From contig NZ_JBLKRT010000012.1 in the NCBI RefSeq assembly GCF_047607445.1, positions 1 to 64,000 of the forward strand: a stretch of DNA of 64,000 nucleotides. The letters run 5' to 3'. Each line of letters opens with the position of its first letter. The stretch's first letter is position 1. The position numbers were made by a program, and so were the translations under genes. The stretch is from Crystallibacter sulfonylureivorans_A (lineage in GTDB: Bacteria; Actinomycetota; Actinomycetes; Actinomycetales; Micrococcaceae). Below the pieces are notes generated by a model that saw only the letters and a list, made by a program, of their open reading frames with translations, made no database searches and was not told where the DNA came from. This document shows, in pieces, positions 27,430-35,879 of the stretch.

Positions 27430-30000
27430 TTGACCAACCGAGACTCCCTTGCCGGCCGTGTCCTGCGCACCGGCAAACGCCATCTGAAGACCACCCTCAA
27501 GCCGGCCGCGCGGGCCATCCTGCCCGCAGTATCCAACGTCGCCGGCGCGTCTCAAGCGCCAGCGGTGCCGTTGACCGCCCCCGAGGCGTGGGCCAAGACT
27601 AAGCAGCCAGCGGCTGCAGCCTCGCCGTCGTTGATCACCGCAGTTTCGGGCGGCGGCACTCTGGTGCCGGAGTTCATTGGTGATGCCCGGCAAAACATCG
27701 CTGCTGGCAGCGCCCAACTGGTTCTTGCGGCGAGCTACAGCTTGCGCGACGCCGGTGCCAGCCATGAATTCGTGCATGCACTGCAGGGCATGGCCCTGTT
27801 GGAGATCTCCGGCCCCGAGATGGCGTGGGGGCAGTTCGAGCAGCTGGGCGACGACCGGATCATCACCCTGTGCCCGGACGAGTATTTTGCGGCAGCCTTC
27901 TCGCAGGCGCCAGAGACGGCTGCAAAGGTCCTGGACCGGCTGCTCGCGGACGAGGCGCATCTGGAGTGGACCGCGCTGGCTGTGCTGCATGTGGCGCAGA
28001 AAGCCTTCGCCCGGGGCGAGCTGGACTCGGCCCGCACGTTGACCGCCTTCGGCCTCAGCGACGCGGCACCGTCCCACACCGGGCACGTCCGAAGGGAGTT
28101 CGAGCGGCTTCAGACGTGGTTCCCGGAGGGTGCGCGACGCCAGCCCATCCAGGTCCCTGCCGCGGACGCCACGTTCGGCGTGCTCAGCTACCAGCAGCCG
28201 GACGCCTGGTCCCGAAACGTCGGCGACTACATCCAGACGCTGGCCTCCATGGGCCACCTGGTGCGCCACGCCAACCTCAAGTTCGTCGGCGATCCGGCGC
28301 TCGTGGGCTTCCTGAAAGACATTCAGTCCCAGGTCAAGGACGAGCGGCGCATCGACGGGCCGGCCGCAACGGTCGCCGTCGTCGAGACCCACCGGGATAG
28401 CAGCCCGTTGCAGGACATCCCGAAGAACACCTGGATGCTGGCCTTTGGCTGGTACATGCACCACACGTTCGGCCAGCACTTCAACTTCCCGTTCCACCCG
28501 AACATCCGGCCGATCTTCGTCTCCTTCCATGTGAACAAGCCCGCAATGCTCACACCGGAGGCCATCGCTTATTTGAAGGAGCATGGGCCGGTGGGTTGCC
28601 GCGACTGGCAGACCGTGGCCCTGCTGCGTGCTGCCGGGATCCCCGCGTTCTTCTCAGGCTGCATCACCACCACCGTGGACACCGTTTTCCGGCGGGACGG
28701 CCGGGACGAGCGGTCCAAGACCGCATTTGTGGACGCGCCCCAGACCGGTCCCGGCGACATCCTGCTGCAGACCCAGAAGGGCATGCGGGAGATGCCGTTC
28801 GCGAAGAAGCTTGAAACGGCTCGGACCTGGATCAAGGGCTACCACACCGATTACAAGAACATCAGCACCTCGCGGCTGCACTGCTTCCTTCCGGCACGCT
28901 CCGTGGGCTGCGAAGTCGACTTCATGCCGAAGAACCGCTCCGACGTGCGCTTTGGCGGACTGATCGATACTTCCCAGGCAGAGTTCGACGCGATCCGCAC
29001 CGGCATTCTGGACAAGGTCGCGGCGATCATCCCGCTGATCACGTCCGGAGCCGCCAAGGAGGACGTTTACCGGACATGGGCCGAGGTCTGCGCGCCGGCC
29101 ATGGCGGAGGCGGACAAGTTCCTCGCCCAGGCCCCGGAGACTGAGGTAAAGGACGACGACGTCGCGCGGCTTGTCGCTGCTGCCGCGCCGACTGGTGTGC
29201 CCGCCCAGCATGACGCCACTGACGTCGTGCTGGACCATGGCAAGGCCAGCGCACCGCACCTGCCCAAACTGCTGCACTCCGTGGTGGAGCACACAGAGGG
29301 GAAGGTGCGCGTCTGGATCATGGAGGATGACGTCCCGGCCGCAACCCGTGCCGAAGCTGAAGCGATAGATCCCCGCCTGGAGGTCGTCTGGTTGTCTGCC
29401 AAGGCTCTGCGCGACGATCACCTCATCCGCGAGAACTCGAGCCTGAAGCATCGGGAATTGTTGTTGGCCTTGGTCCCGGAGCTTCTGGCCGGCGCGAAGC
29501 GCGCGGTCTTTCTCAACGCCGCAACCCTAGTGCGCGGGGATCTGGCCAAGATGGCCGCCTTGCCTCTGAAGGACCGGCCGCTGGCGGCACGGGACGAGCA
29601 CCGTAAGGGGCGGCAGAGCGGCTTCGCGTTGCTGCGCTCCATCTCGGGCCGTCACGGCCAGAATCACCGCAAGGCCATGGAGATGGTCGCTGTGACGCAC
29701 GCTGCCCATCAGTTCGATTTCCGGGTCTTTGACGCGTCGGTCTTCGTACTGGACCTTGAGGTTGCTCGGAAGTCCGGGCTGGCCCGCCGCGTGGCCACCC
29801 TGCTACTCAACTATGAAATGGACTTCGGGGAGGCCCTCAACGCCGTGGTCGGAGCCGACCGCGCCGTCCTGCCCGACGACTGGAACCACTCCGCATTGAT
29901 CGGTGAGAACCAGGATCCGAGCATCGTCAACTGGCGGGACACAGAGAAGCCCTGGGGCAACGGCTACGGTCCGTTCATCCGGGACTGGCGCAGCCTGTAG
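27430..30000 (+). CDS. Polysaccharide pyruvyltransferase fused to a GT8-like domain
   Basis: About 856 residues from the TTG at 27430, preceded by AAGGA; the frame is open further upstream, but that part overlaps the promoter side of the divergent gene and looks non-coding. A variable N-terminal 240 residues are followed by a polysaccharide pyruvyltransferase domain: FGVLSYQQPDAWSRNVGDY, the strand VAVVETHRDS, PIFVSFHVNKPAM, GPVGCRDWQTVALLRAAGI and FSGCITTTV. Family members add a pyruvate ketal from PEP to a sugar. The C-terminal about 240 residues (KLLHSVVEHTEG..., then LLALVPELLAGAKRAVFLNAATLVRGD) look like a GT8/LgtC-type fold with an unusual Asn where DxD is expected. The fusion suggests sequential sugar addition and pyruvylation. 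The first half is confident, the second tentative. Confidence 0.82.
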   Translation: MTNRDSLAGRVLRTGKRHLKTTLKPAARAILPAVSNVAGASQAPAVPLTAPEAWAKTKQPAAAASPSLITAVSGGGTLVPEFIGDARQNIAAGSAQLVLAASYSLRDAGASHEFVHALQGMALLEISGPEMAWGQFEQLGDDRIITLCPDEYFAAAFSQAPETAAKVLDRLLADEAHLEWTALAVLHVAQKAFARGELDSARTLTAFGLSDAAPSHTGHVRREFERLQTWFPEGARRQPIQVPAADATFGVLSYQQPDAWSRNVGDYIQTLASMGHLVRHANLKFVGDPALVGFLKDIQSQVKDERRIDGPAATVAVVETHRDSSPLQDIPKNTWMLAFGWYMHHTFGQHFNFPFHPNIRPIFVSFHVNKPAMLTPEAIAYLKEHGPVGCRDWQTVALLRAAGIPAFFSGCITTTVDTVFRRDGRDERSKTAFVDAPQTGPGDILLQTQKGMREMPFAKKLETARTWIKGYHTDYKNISTSRLHCFLPARSVGCEVDFMPKNRSDVRFGGLIDTSQAEFDAIRTGILDKVAAIIPLITSGAAKEDVYRTWAEVCAPAMAEADKFLAQAPETEVKDDDVARLVAAAAPTGVPAQHDATDVVLDHGKASAPHLPKLLHSVVEHTEGKVRVWIMEDDVPAATRAEAEAIDPRLEVVWLSAKALRDDHLIRENSSLKHRELLLALVPELLAGAKRAVFLNAATLVRGDLAKMAALPLKDRPLAARDEHRKGRQSGFALLRSISGRHGQNHRKAMEMVAVTHAAHQFDFRVFDASVFVLDLEVARKSGLARRVATLLLNYEMDFGEALNAVVGADRAVLPDDWNHSALIGENQDPSIVNWRDTEKPWGNGYGPFIRDWRSL

Positions 30001-30014
30001 TCCACAGCTTTCGT

Positions 30015-30037
30015 CTGCCGCGGGCCATCCGCGGCAG
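30015..30037. terminator. Perfect hairpin between convergent genes
   Basis: CTGCCGCGG and CCGCGGCAG pair perfectly around GCCAT in the 51-bp gap between the pyruvyltransferase fusion and the first deacetylase gene. It is probably a bidirectional terminator, without a T tract. Confidence 0.6.
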
Positions 30038-30051
30038 GCCGAAGCCCAAAA

Positions 30052-30786
30052 TCAGCAGGGAAGCCTTTGCGGCAGCTTCCTAGGACTAGTGACGATGGCG
30101 CCTCTGTTGTCCAGACCGCGGTAGGCCCGGCAAACCCTCAGACCGCGGTCTTCCAGCCCAGCCTTGATCTTAGCGATGGCGTCCGGGTTGAAGGCTTTCC
30201 ACCCCATATGCATCAGGATGGTGGCTCCCGGTTTGGCCAACTTCGCGCCGGCTGAAACCACCTGCGCCTTGGACTTTCCCTGTGCGTCTTTGGTGTAGCC
30301 GGTCCAGTTCCATGGCTTCATCCCAACCTTCTTGTATCCGCAGCGGACTGATCCACCCAGCTTGCCGTACGGTGGGCGGCCGAAGTTAGTCACGACGCCA
30401 GGAGCCCGCAGCTCTCGAGCGACGGCGGCGCAGCTGAGCTTGTCGAAGTTCTTGGGGTGGGTAATGCTGTGGTTTATTACATACTGGCCATGGGCACGCG
30501 CCAGCTTGGCCAGGTCCACACCGTTCCGCTCTCGATACTTGGCGAGGCACCTCCCGGTGGGAGCCAAAACGAGGCCATCGTTCTTCTTCTTGGCGTACTT
30601 GAGCACCGTCTTGAAGGCCGTCAGGCTCGTGGGACACCCGTCATAGGTCAGGATGACGCGCTGGCTGTAGTTGGGCCCGCGCCGCTCATCGTAAGTCGCC
30701 GCTGAGGCCGCTTGTGCACTGGAGACAAAGCTGCCGGCCACCAATGCAAGGGCGGCCAGCGTTGTCAGAATTTGGCGAACCCTCAC
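30052..30786 (-). CDS. Exported polysaccharide deacetylase-like protein (copy 1, altered metal site)
   Basis: 244 residues from the GTG at 30784-30786, which has GGGGG six bases upstream; the frame is open 158 codons further, but that part lacks protein-like composition. A Sec signal peptide (about residues 1-30) precedes a small NodB-type domain. Family motifs visible are LTYDGCP (motif 1), HSITHP (motif 2), GRPPYG (motif 3) and ILMHM (late motif). NodB-type enzymes remove acetyl groups from chitin-like or wall glycans using a metal held by Asp-His-His. Motif 1 normally reads TFDDGP; here the second Asp is Gly, so the usual metal ligand is missing. The catalytic state is therefore doubtful. 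The second copy at 31324 keeps both Asp residues. Confidence 0.82.
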   Translation of the reverse strand: MRVRQILTTLAALALVAGSFVSSAQAASAATYDERRGPNYSQRVILTYDGCPTSLTAFKTVLKYAKKKNDGLVLAPTGRCLAKYRERNGVDLAKLARAHGQYVINHSITHPKNFDKLSCAAVARELRAPGVVTNFGRPPYGKLGGSVRCGYKKVGMKPWNWTGYTKDAQGKSKAQVVSAGAKLAKPGATILMHMGWKAFNPDAIAKIKAGLEDRGLRVCRAYRGLDNRGAIVTSPRKLPQRLPC

Positions 30787-31323
30787 CGTTTCCCCCTTCG
30801 GTGTGCGGCTACGTCCTCGTGAACAGTGGCTTTCGGAGGGTGCGGCCTGCAGGAATGCTAGCTGCAGTGTATTGCCGTTGTGGCTGGGTTGTCTCGAGGT
30901 TCTGCAGAATTGATCGATTCGGTGAGGAGTGTTCAAACGGAAACAACCGCTGCGCGCCTCTTCACGCCCTAGGACAATCAGCGCCGGACTGCTGTCAGGT
31001 ATGAATACGAAGGAACCGCACATCAAGCGACATCCACTCCCTTTACCCAACTCGTAGTCGATCATCTGTGGACGTGTGAGGGCGGCAGAAACAGCACTGA
31101 CCTCGCGATCACAGAAGAGGCCGCTAGCGCAGCGAGACCGTCGGAACTCGCGGGATTGCCACGGTGCCGCTCGCCACACTTTTTGTTTAGGTGCTTGGCC
31201 AGGAGTCTGTTCGGCAGGACCGAGGCCGGCTTCCATGTGCGTGGCGGACCTTTGCCGCAAAGGATCGCGGGCTATCCGACGTGATTGACACCTAGTACCC
31301 GCTGCTCGAATAAGTCCACGGCC
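30787..31323. other. Gene-poor region between the two deacetylase genes
   Basis: 537 bp. The minus frame stays open through much of it as an extension of copy 1, but its translation is Arg/Ser-rich and lacks any signal peptide or motif. I see no RNA gene, insertion element or repeat. It must hold the promoter of copy 1, whose start is at 30786. Confidence 0.5.
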
Positions 31324-32058
31324 TCAGCACGGGAGTCGGTTCGGCAACTTCACAGGGCTGCCAATAATGGCCCCCCTGTTGTCGAGGCCACGATAAGCAC
31401 GACAAAGTCTCAGTCCGCGATCCTCTAACTTTGCCTTAATCTTGCTTATAGCGTCAGGGTTGAAACCCTTGTCCTCCATGTGCATCAGGATAGTCGCTCC
31501 AGGCTTCGCCACCCTCGCGGCTGCTGCGATGATCTCCGCTTTCGACTTGCCCATCCAGTCCCCTGTACTTCCGGTCCAAAGCCATGGCTTCATGCTCACC
31601 CTCGCGTAACCACATCTGACAGTCGCGTCAATGCCTCCATATGGAGGCCGCCCGTAATTCGTCACGACACCAGGCCGACCGAGTTCGCGTGCCACGCCTT
31701 CGCAACTGAGCTTACGGAGATCTTTCGGATGGTTGACACTATGGTTGATGACGTATTGACCATAGCTCCGGGCGAGCTTTGCGAGATCTACTCCATATTT
31801 CTGGCGGAATCTCTCAATACAAACACCCGTCGGCGCAAAGACATGTCCGTCGTTCTTGCGCTTCGCATACTTTATGACCCGTTGAAAGTCGGTCAAGTTC
31901 ACTGGGCAGTCGTCAAACGTTAGTATGACTCGGCTCGAGTAATTAGGTCCCCTCTTTTCGTCATAAGTTACGGCTGACGCCGCCTGTGCTCCCGAAACAA
32001 GGCTGGTAGTTGCCAGAACCATTGTGGCAACCACAGCCAAAATACGACCTAACCTCAC
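31324..32058 (-). CDS. Exported polysaccharide deacetylase-like protein (copy 2)
   Basis: 244 residues from the GTG at 32056-32058, with GGGGTGG upstream; GTG at 32067 is the alternative. Signal peptide about residues 1-30. The domain aligns along its full length with copy 1: AATYDERRGPNYSQ in copy 1 corresponds to SAVTYDEKRGPNYSSR here. Motifs are LTFDDCP, NHSVNHP, GRPPYG and ILMHM; both motif-1 Asp residues are kept, while the usual Gly is Cys. In motif 2 the pattern H-S-x-x-H is intact. It is likely an active metal-dependent deacetylase acting on wall or capsular glycan. The base composition of the gene is visibly less GC-rich than that of copy 1, which argues against a very recent tandem duplication and for separate acquisition or old divergence. 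Confidence 0.85.
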   Translation of the reverse strand: MRLGRILAVVATMVLATTSLVSGAQAASAVTYDEKRGPNYSSRVILTFDDCPVNLTDFQRVIKYAKRKNDGHVFAPTGVCIERFRQKYGVDLAKLARSYGQYVINHSVNHPKDLRKLSCEGVARELGRPGVVTNYGRPPYGGIDATVRCGYARVSMKPWLWTGSTGDWMGKSKAEIIAAAARVAKPGATILMHMEDKGFNPDAISKIKAKLEDRGLRLCRAYRGLDNRGAIIGSPVKLPNRLPC

Positions 32059-32225
32059 GACGACCACCCCACTTACCCGCCGGTACGTGAGTGCCTCTTA
32101 ACACTCATGGGACTACACGGCTAGGTGAAGAGTGGAGCAGGTACCTTGGAAAAACCTTATGGAGGCACGAATCAGACGCTGACAGTCAGGGCCTAAGCCA
32201 GTGAGATGCCCTGCGACGGCAGGGT

Positions 32226-33341
32226 CTAAAGCACGTCTATGTCTCCGCTAGCCCTTAGGTGCTCGACGGCGGACTTAACCTGCTGAGCGTGTTCCTTTGT
32301 GGTGACCAGCAGCGCGTCCGGGGTGTCCACCACGACCACATTGTCTATACCGATCAGCGCGATGACACGCTTGGTGTCGGAGACCACGACGCCGGAGGCG
32401 GTATCGGAGTACACGCGCGCGCCCTCTCCCAGCACCGTCAAGTCGGACATTTCGGCAGCCGCATTTAGCCGACCGATCGCGGCGAAGTCCCCTACGTCAT
32501 CCCAACTAAAGCCGCCGGGAATCATCGCCACATCACCAGCGGCGGCGGCGGGCTCAGCCACCGCGTAGTCGATGGCCGTCTTCGGCAGCGAGGGCCATAC
32601 GCGTTGCACCGTTTCTGCTCGCGCGGGCGTCCCCCACACTGCGGCGATTTCCATCAGGCCGGCATGCAACTCCGGCTCGTTCGCTTCCAAGTGCTTGAGC
32701 AGAAGGTCTACCGGCGCGACGAACATGCCCGCATTCCAGTGATAACCGCCGGTCGCAAGATATGAGGCTGCTGTTCCTTCGTCTGGCTTCTCCACGTAAT
32801 CCGCTACAGCGAATGCGCTCGGTGCACTGGCTAGATTCAGGGGGTCCGCAGTCCTGATGTACCCGAACCCCGTGGATGCGTGCGTAGGGGTGATTCCGAT
32901 GGTGACGATGTAACCCTCGGCTGCGACGTGAACTGCATCGCGGACTGCGGATTGGAAGGCCTCCACCGGGTGAATAACCTGGTCCGCGGCGAAGGAGCCC
33001 ATGATGATCGAGGGGTCGCGATAGTGCAGAATTGCCGCTGCCAGCCCAATTGCCGCTGCAGAGTCCTTCGGCTCCGGTTCGAGCACAAGGTTGGCGGCCG
33101 CGAGTTCAGGCAACTGCTCCATCACTGCGCGGCGATGGGCACGGCCCGAGACGACCATTGTCCGCCCACCGCTCAGCGGCGCCAGACGCGCGTAAGTTGC
33201 TCGGATCAGCGTAGATCCGGAGCCTGTCAGATCGTGAAGGAACTTCGGCGCAGCCGCCCGGGACAGCGGCCACAACCGAGTACCCACGCCGCCCGCCGGA
33301 ATAACACTGTAGAAGCGCTTAAGCACATCGTCTGGACGCAT
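32226..33341 (-). CDS. manC: Mannose-1-phosphate guanylyltransferase
   Basis: 371 residues, cytoplasmic. It makes GDP-mannose from mannose-1-phosphate and GTP. The nucleotidyltransferase fold is clear: entry loop IPAGGVGTRLWPLSR, then APKFLHDL (the family's PK-F element), IMGSFAADQVI for the metal site, and FVEKPD-like DYVEKPDEG. Length is typical of the short, single-domain actinobacterial enzyme, without the isomerase domain. Its ATG shares one base with the manB stop (TGATG), so the two are translationally coupled, and together they supply GDP-mannose from mannose-6-phosphate. It is the last gene of the long minus-strand run beginning at tagG, which suggests mannose in the exported polymer. 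GDP-mannose could equally feed the MptB-like enzyme through polyprenyl-phosphate mannose. Confidence 0.93.
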   Translation of the reverse strand: MRPDDVLKRFYSVIPAGGVGTRLWPLSRAAAPKFLHDLTGSGSTLIRATYARLAPLSGGRTMVVSGRAHRRAVMEQLPELAAANLVLEPEPKDSAAAIGLAAAILHYRDPSIIMGSFAADQVIHPVEAFQSAVRDAVHVAAEGYIVTIGITPTHASTGFGYIRTADPLNLASAPSAFAVADYVEKPDEGTAASYLATGGYHWNAGMFVAPVDLLLKHLEANEPELHAGLMEIAAVWGTPARAETVQRVWPSLPKTAIDYAVAEPAAAAGDVAMIPGGFSWDDVGDFAAIGRLNAAAEMSDLTVLGEGARVYSDTASGVVVSDTKRVIALIGIDNVVVVDTPDALLVTTKEHAQQVKSAVEHLRASGDIDVL

Positions 33342-34759
33342 CAGTCCCCCTGCCGCACGAGCGATAGAACTCGGTCTCGTAAGCGTTCCATGACCGCTTT
33401 CTCCCTAGCCTCGCCGTTAAAGCGCAGGAACGGTTCCGTGTTGGACGGTCGCAGGTTGAACCACCAAGAACCATTGACGGCGGAGACCGTGGTGCCATCC
33501 AATGTCTCGACATTCACTTCCTCCCCTCGGAAGGATGACAACACGCGTTCGACGGCGGCGAGCTTGTCAGTTACCTCCGAGTTGATTTCTCCGGAAGCGA
33601 AGTACGGTTCATATTCGCGCGCCAACTCCGAAAGTGGCCGGTCTTGGTCGGCGAGGGCTGCCAGCACATGCATGGCCGCCAACATCCCGGTGTCGGCGTT
33701 GAAGAAGTCCCGGAAGTAGTAGTGGGCCGAGTGCTCCCCTCCGAAAACCGCACCCTCGCTGGCCATCACGGCTTTGATGAACGAGTGGCCAACACGAGTG
33801 CGGACAGCGCGTCCGCCCTTGGCCGCCACCAGTTCGGGGACAGCGCGAGAGGTGATCAGATTGTGAATGATGACCGGTTCTGCCTCGCCTGCCGCCTGAG
33901 CGCGGGCAATCTCGCGGCTAGCTACCAGGGCAGTCACCGCGGATGGAGAGACTGGCGTACCGCGCTCGTCCACGACGAAGCAGCGATCCGCGTCACCGTC
34001 GAAGGCCAGGCCAATGTCGGCGCCTTGTTCGACGACTGCAGCCTGCAGGTCGAGCAGGTTCTCTGGCTCAAGGGGGTTTGCCGGGTGGTTAGGGAAAGTA
34101 CCGTCGAGCTCGAAGTAAAGCGGAACGATCTGGAGCGGCAAACCCGGCAGCAACTTGTCCCCTAGAACGGCCGGTGTGGTTAGTCCCGCCATCCCATTAC
34201 CGGCATCAACTACTACTTTCAGGGTCCGGTTCCCGGCAAGATCAACAAGCGAGCGCAGGTGCTTCGCGTAGCCGAGAAGCGTGTCCGCTTCAGAGATGGT
34301 CCCTGCAACGACGCCAACTCCCGCCGGACTGGGAATCCCCACAGCGAGATATGAAGCGGCTGCGTCTCGTACAGCAAACAGTCCGGTCTCAGCCGAGACC
34401 GGAACCGCACCGGGGCGGGCCAACTTAATCCCGTTGTACTGCGCAGGATTGTGGCTGGCGGTGAAAACGGCACCGGCCGCGGCCCGGACTCCGCAGGCAT
34501 AGTACAACTGGTCGGTGGAGATCCGCCCAAGCATAACCGGGTTTGCCCCGCGGGCAGCCGCACCGGCAGCAAATGCATCCTCGAACACCGGCGAAGACGG
34601 TCGCGCGTCGCCGCCCACTAAAACCTCCTCCCCGTCCAAACCCAACACGTCCACGAAGGCCGCCCCTATCGCCTCGGCAGTGGCGGAGGTAAGGGTTTCG
34701 CCGACGATGCCCCGCACGTCATATGCCTTGAAGGCCGAAAACAGATCTACTTGATTCAT
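33341..34759 (-). CDS. manB: Phosphomannomutase/phosphoglucomutase
   Basis: About 472 residues from the ATG at 34757-34759; a TTG nine bases further up is the alternative. It interconverts mannose-6-phosphate and mannose-1-phosphate (often glucose phosphates too). Motifs of the alpha-D-phosphohexomutase family are in order: FKAYDVRGIVGE at the start, the phosphoserine loop FTASHNPAQYNG, the magnesium loop LAFDGDADRC, the sugar loop GGEHSAHYYFRD, and the phosphate-binding RPSNTEPFLR. It is directly coupled to manC by a one-base overlap. About 60 bp separate it from the acyltransferase gene upstream, where the base composition changes sharply. Confidence 0.95.
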   Translation of the reverse strand: MNQVDLFSAFKAYDVRGIVGETLTSATAEAIGAAFVDVLGLDGEEVLVGGDARPSSPVFEDAFAAGAAARGANPVMLGRISTDQLYYACGVRAAAGAVFTASHNPAQYNGIKLARPGAVPVSAETGLFAVRDAAASYLAVGIPSPAGVGVVAGTISEADTLLGYAKHLRSLVDLAGNRTLKVVVDAGNGMAGLTTPAVLGDKLLPGLPLQIVPLYFELDGTFPNHPANPLEPENLLDLQAAVVEQGADIGLAFDGDADRCFVVDERGTPVSPSAVTALVASREIARAQAAGEAEPVIIHNLITSRAVPELVAAKGGRAVRTRVGHSFIKAVMASEGAVFGGEHSAHYYFRDFFNADTGMLAAMHVLAALADQDRPLSELAREYEPYFASGEINSEVTDKLAAVERVLSSFRGEEVNVETLDGTTVSAVNGSWWFNLRPSNTEPFLRFNGEAREKAVMERLRDRVLSLVRQGD

Positions 34760-34820
34760 TATGCTCAAATCACTAATGACGTTTTTATGTTGCAGCAGGC
34801 TATCTACGCCAATTCCTAAT

Positions 34821-35879
34821 TCAATTTACAGCTCGGTCCTGGTCCTTCAGGCTGACTGGAACATATTGAGGCGACACCAAGAAGCGAAATATAGTCTTCA
34901 CGCTATTACTCGCAAGTAGCAAGCAAATCACGATCGCCAGCACAACGACGACTACAAATTGCCAAGGTTCACGAACGAGGCTGTCTATTGTCGATAGTCC
35001 GAAGGTTAACGTAATGAATCCGTGAAGAACGTAGACGTACATGGAATTCTCGCCGCATCGAGTGAAAATGTTTCGCCCAGTCGGCACAAGAACGCAGACG
35101 GCAGCCGTCATGATGAGTGCGAGGACAATCATTCCTAAGCGAATCCCGATCCCAGACATAGTCGAGACCTCGAGCTTCTCGTAGGTCAGATTCCAGTATA
35201 GCCAGTTGATACCGAGTTTTTCATGAAACACCATAGCAAATGGCATGGCCGCAACTAGTACAAGCGCAGCCGCTGTTTTTATGCCGAGACCGCGACTTTT
35301 GGGCAGTCGACCTCTGCCGATTACAAGACCGATGACAAAGAAAGGCAGATAAGCGAATACTCGGTTAAGCGCAAGAGTGTTATCCAGACTTCCGGTCAGT
35401 CCAGCTCCTAGCGATATTAGGATCGAAATAGGAATGACGAATGGAATCCGGAGAAGGATCGGGGCCATCCACCGCCAAATCAACAACGCAGGGAGGAACC
35501 ACAGAAGATACATCGGTGACAGAAACCGGTCGATATTCCAATCAACGGGGTATCCTCTATAGTCATAGTAGGCCATATAAATCGCTTGGAATATCACGTA
35601 AGGCACAAGCAAGGTCCGGACTAAGCTACCGACTTCCTTGTCTGCAATCTTTATACCACGCGTCAACATGCCTGAAAGCAGCACGAACGCCGGCATGTGG
35701 AAAAAATATATCCATGTGTATAGAAAACCGCTGGGAGCGAAAGAACCAAGCGTCTGGCCAGCAGCATGTCCGACCACTACCAGAACGATGAGGACGGCCT
35801 TGAGATTATCTATATAACTATCCCGACGTCCTGATGCGCTGGCGCTCAACTCTTGGACAGTGCCGCGATGCGCCTTCAC
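34821..35879 (-). CDS. Membrane acyltransferase-3 family protein, low-GC gene
   Basis: 352 residues, about ten predicted membrane helices. The N-terminal RRDSYIDNLKAVLIVLVVVGHA carries the conserved Arg/Asp and His of the family, followed by YFFHMPAFVLLSGMLTRG; later helices include SMYVYVLHGFITLTFG. It should O-acylate (probably acetylate) a sugar at the membrane. The GTG start overlaps the preceding gene's stop by four bases (GTGA), so it is part of the operon. The coding sequence uses many A/T-ending codons (ATA, TTA, AAA) and is visibly less GC-rich than every neighbour, a sign of transfer from a lower-GC source and exchange within the operon. It is distantly related to the acyltransferase at 23905. 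Confidence 0.88.
   Translation of the reverse strand: MKAHRGTVQELSASASGRRDSYIDNLKAVLIVLVVVGHAAGQTLGSFAPSGFLYTWIYFFHMPAFVLLSGMLTRGIKIADKEVGSLVRTLLVPYVIFQAIYMAYYDYRGYPVDWNIDRFLSPMYLLWFLPALLIWRWMAPILLRIPFVIPISILISLGAGLTGSLDNTLALNRVFAYLPFFVIGLVIGRGRLPKSRGLGIKTAAALVLVAAMPFAMVFHEKLGINWLYWNLTYEKLEVSTMSGIGIRLGMIVLALIMTAAVCVLVPTGRNIFTRCGENSMYVYVLHGFITLTFGLSTIDSLVREPWQFVVVVVLAIVICLLLASNSVKTIFRFLVSPQYVPVSLKDQDRAVN

Noticed and set aside
30787..31260. N-terminal extension of deacetylase copy 1
   Set aside because: The extra 158 residues lack a signal peptide or protein-like composition, and the GTG at 30786 has a strong ribosome binding site followed by an export signal.
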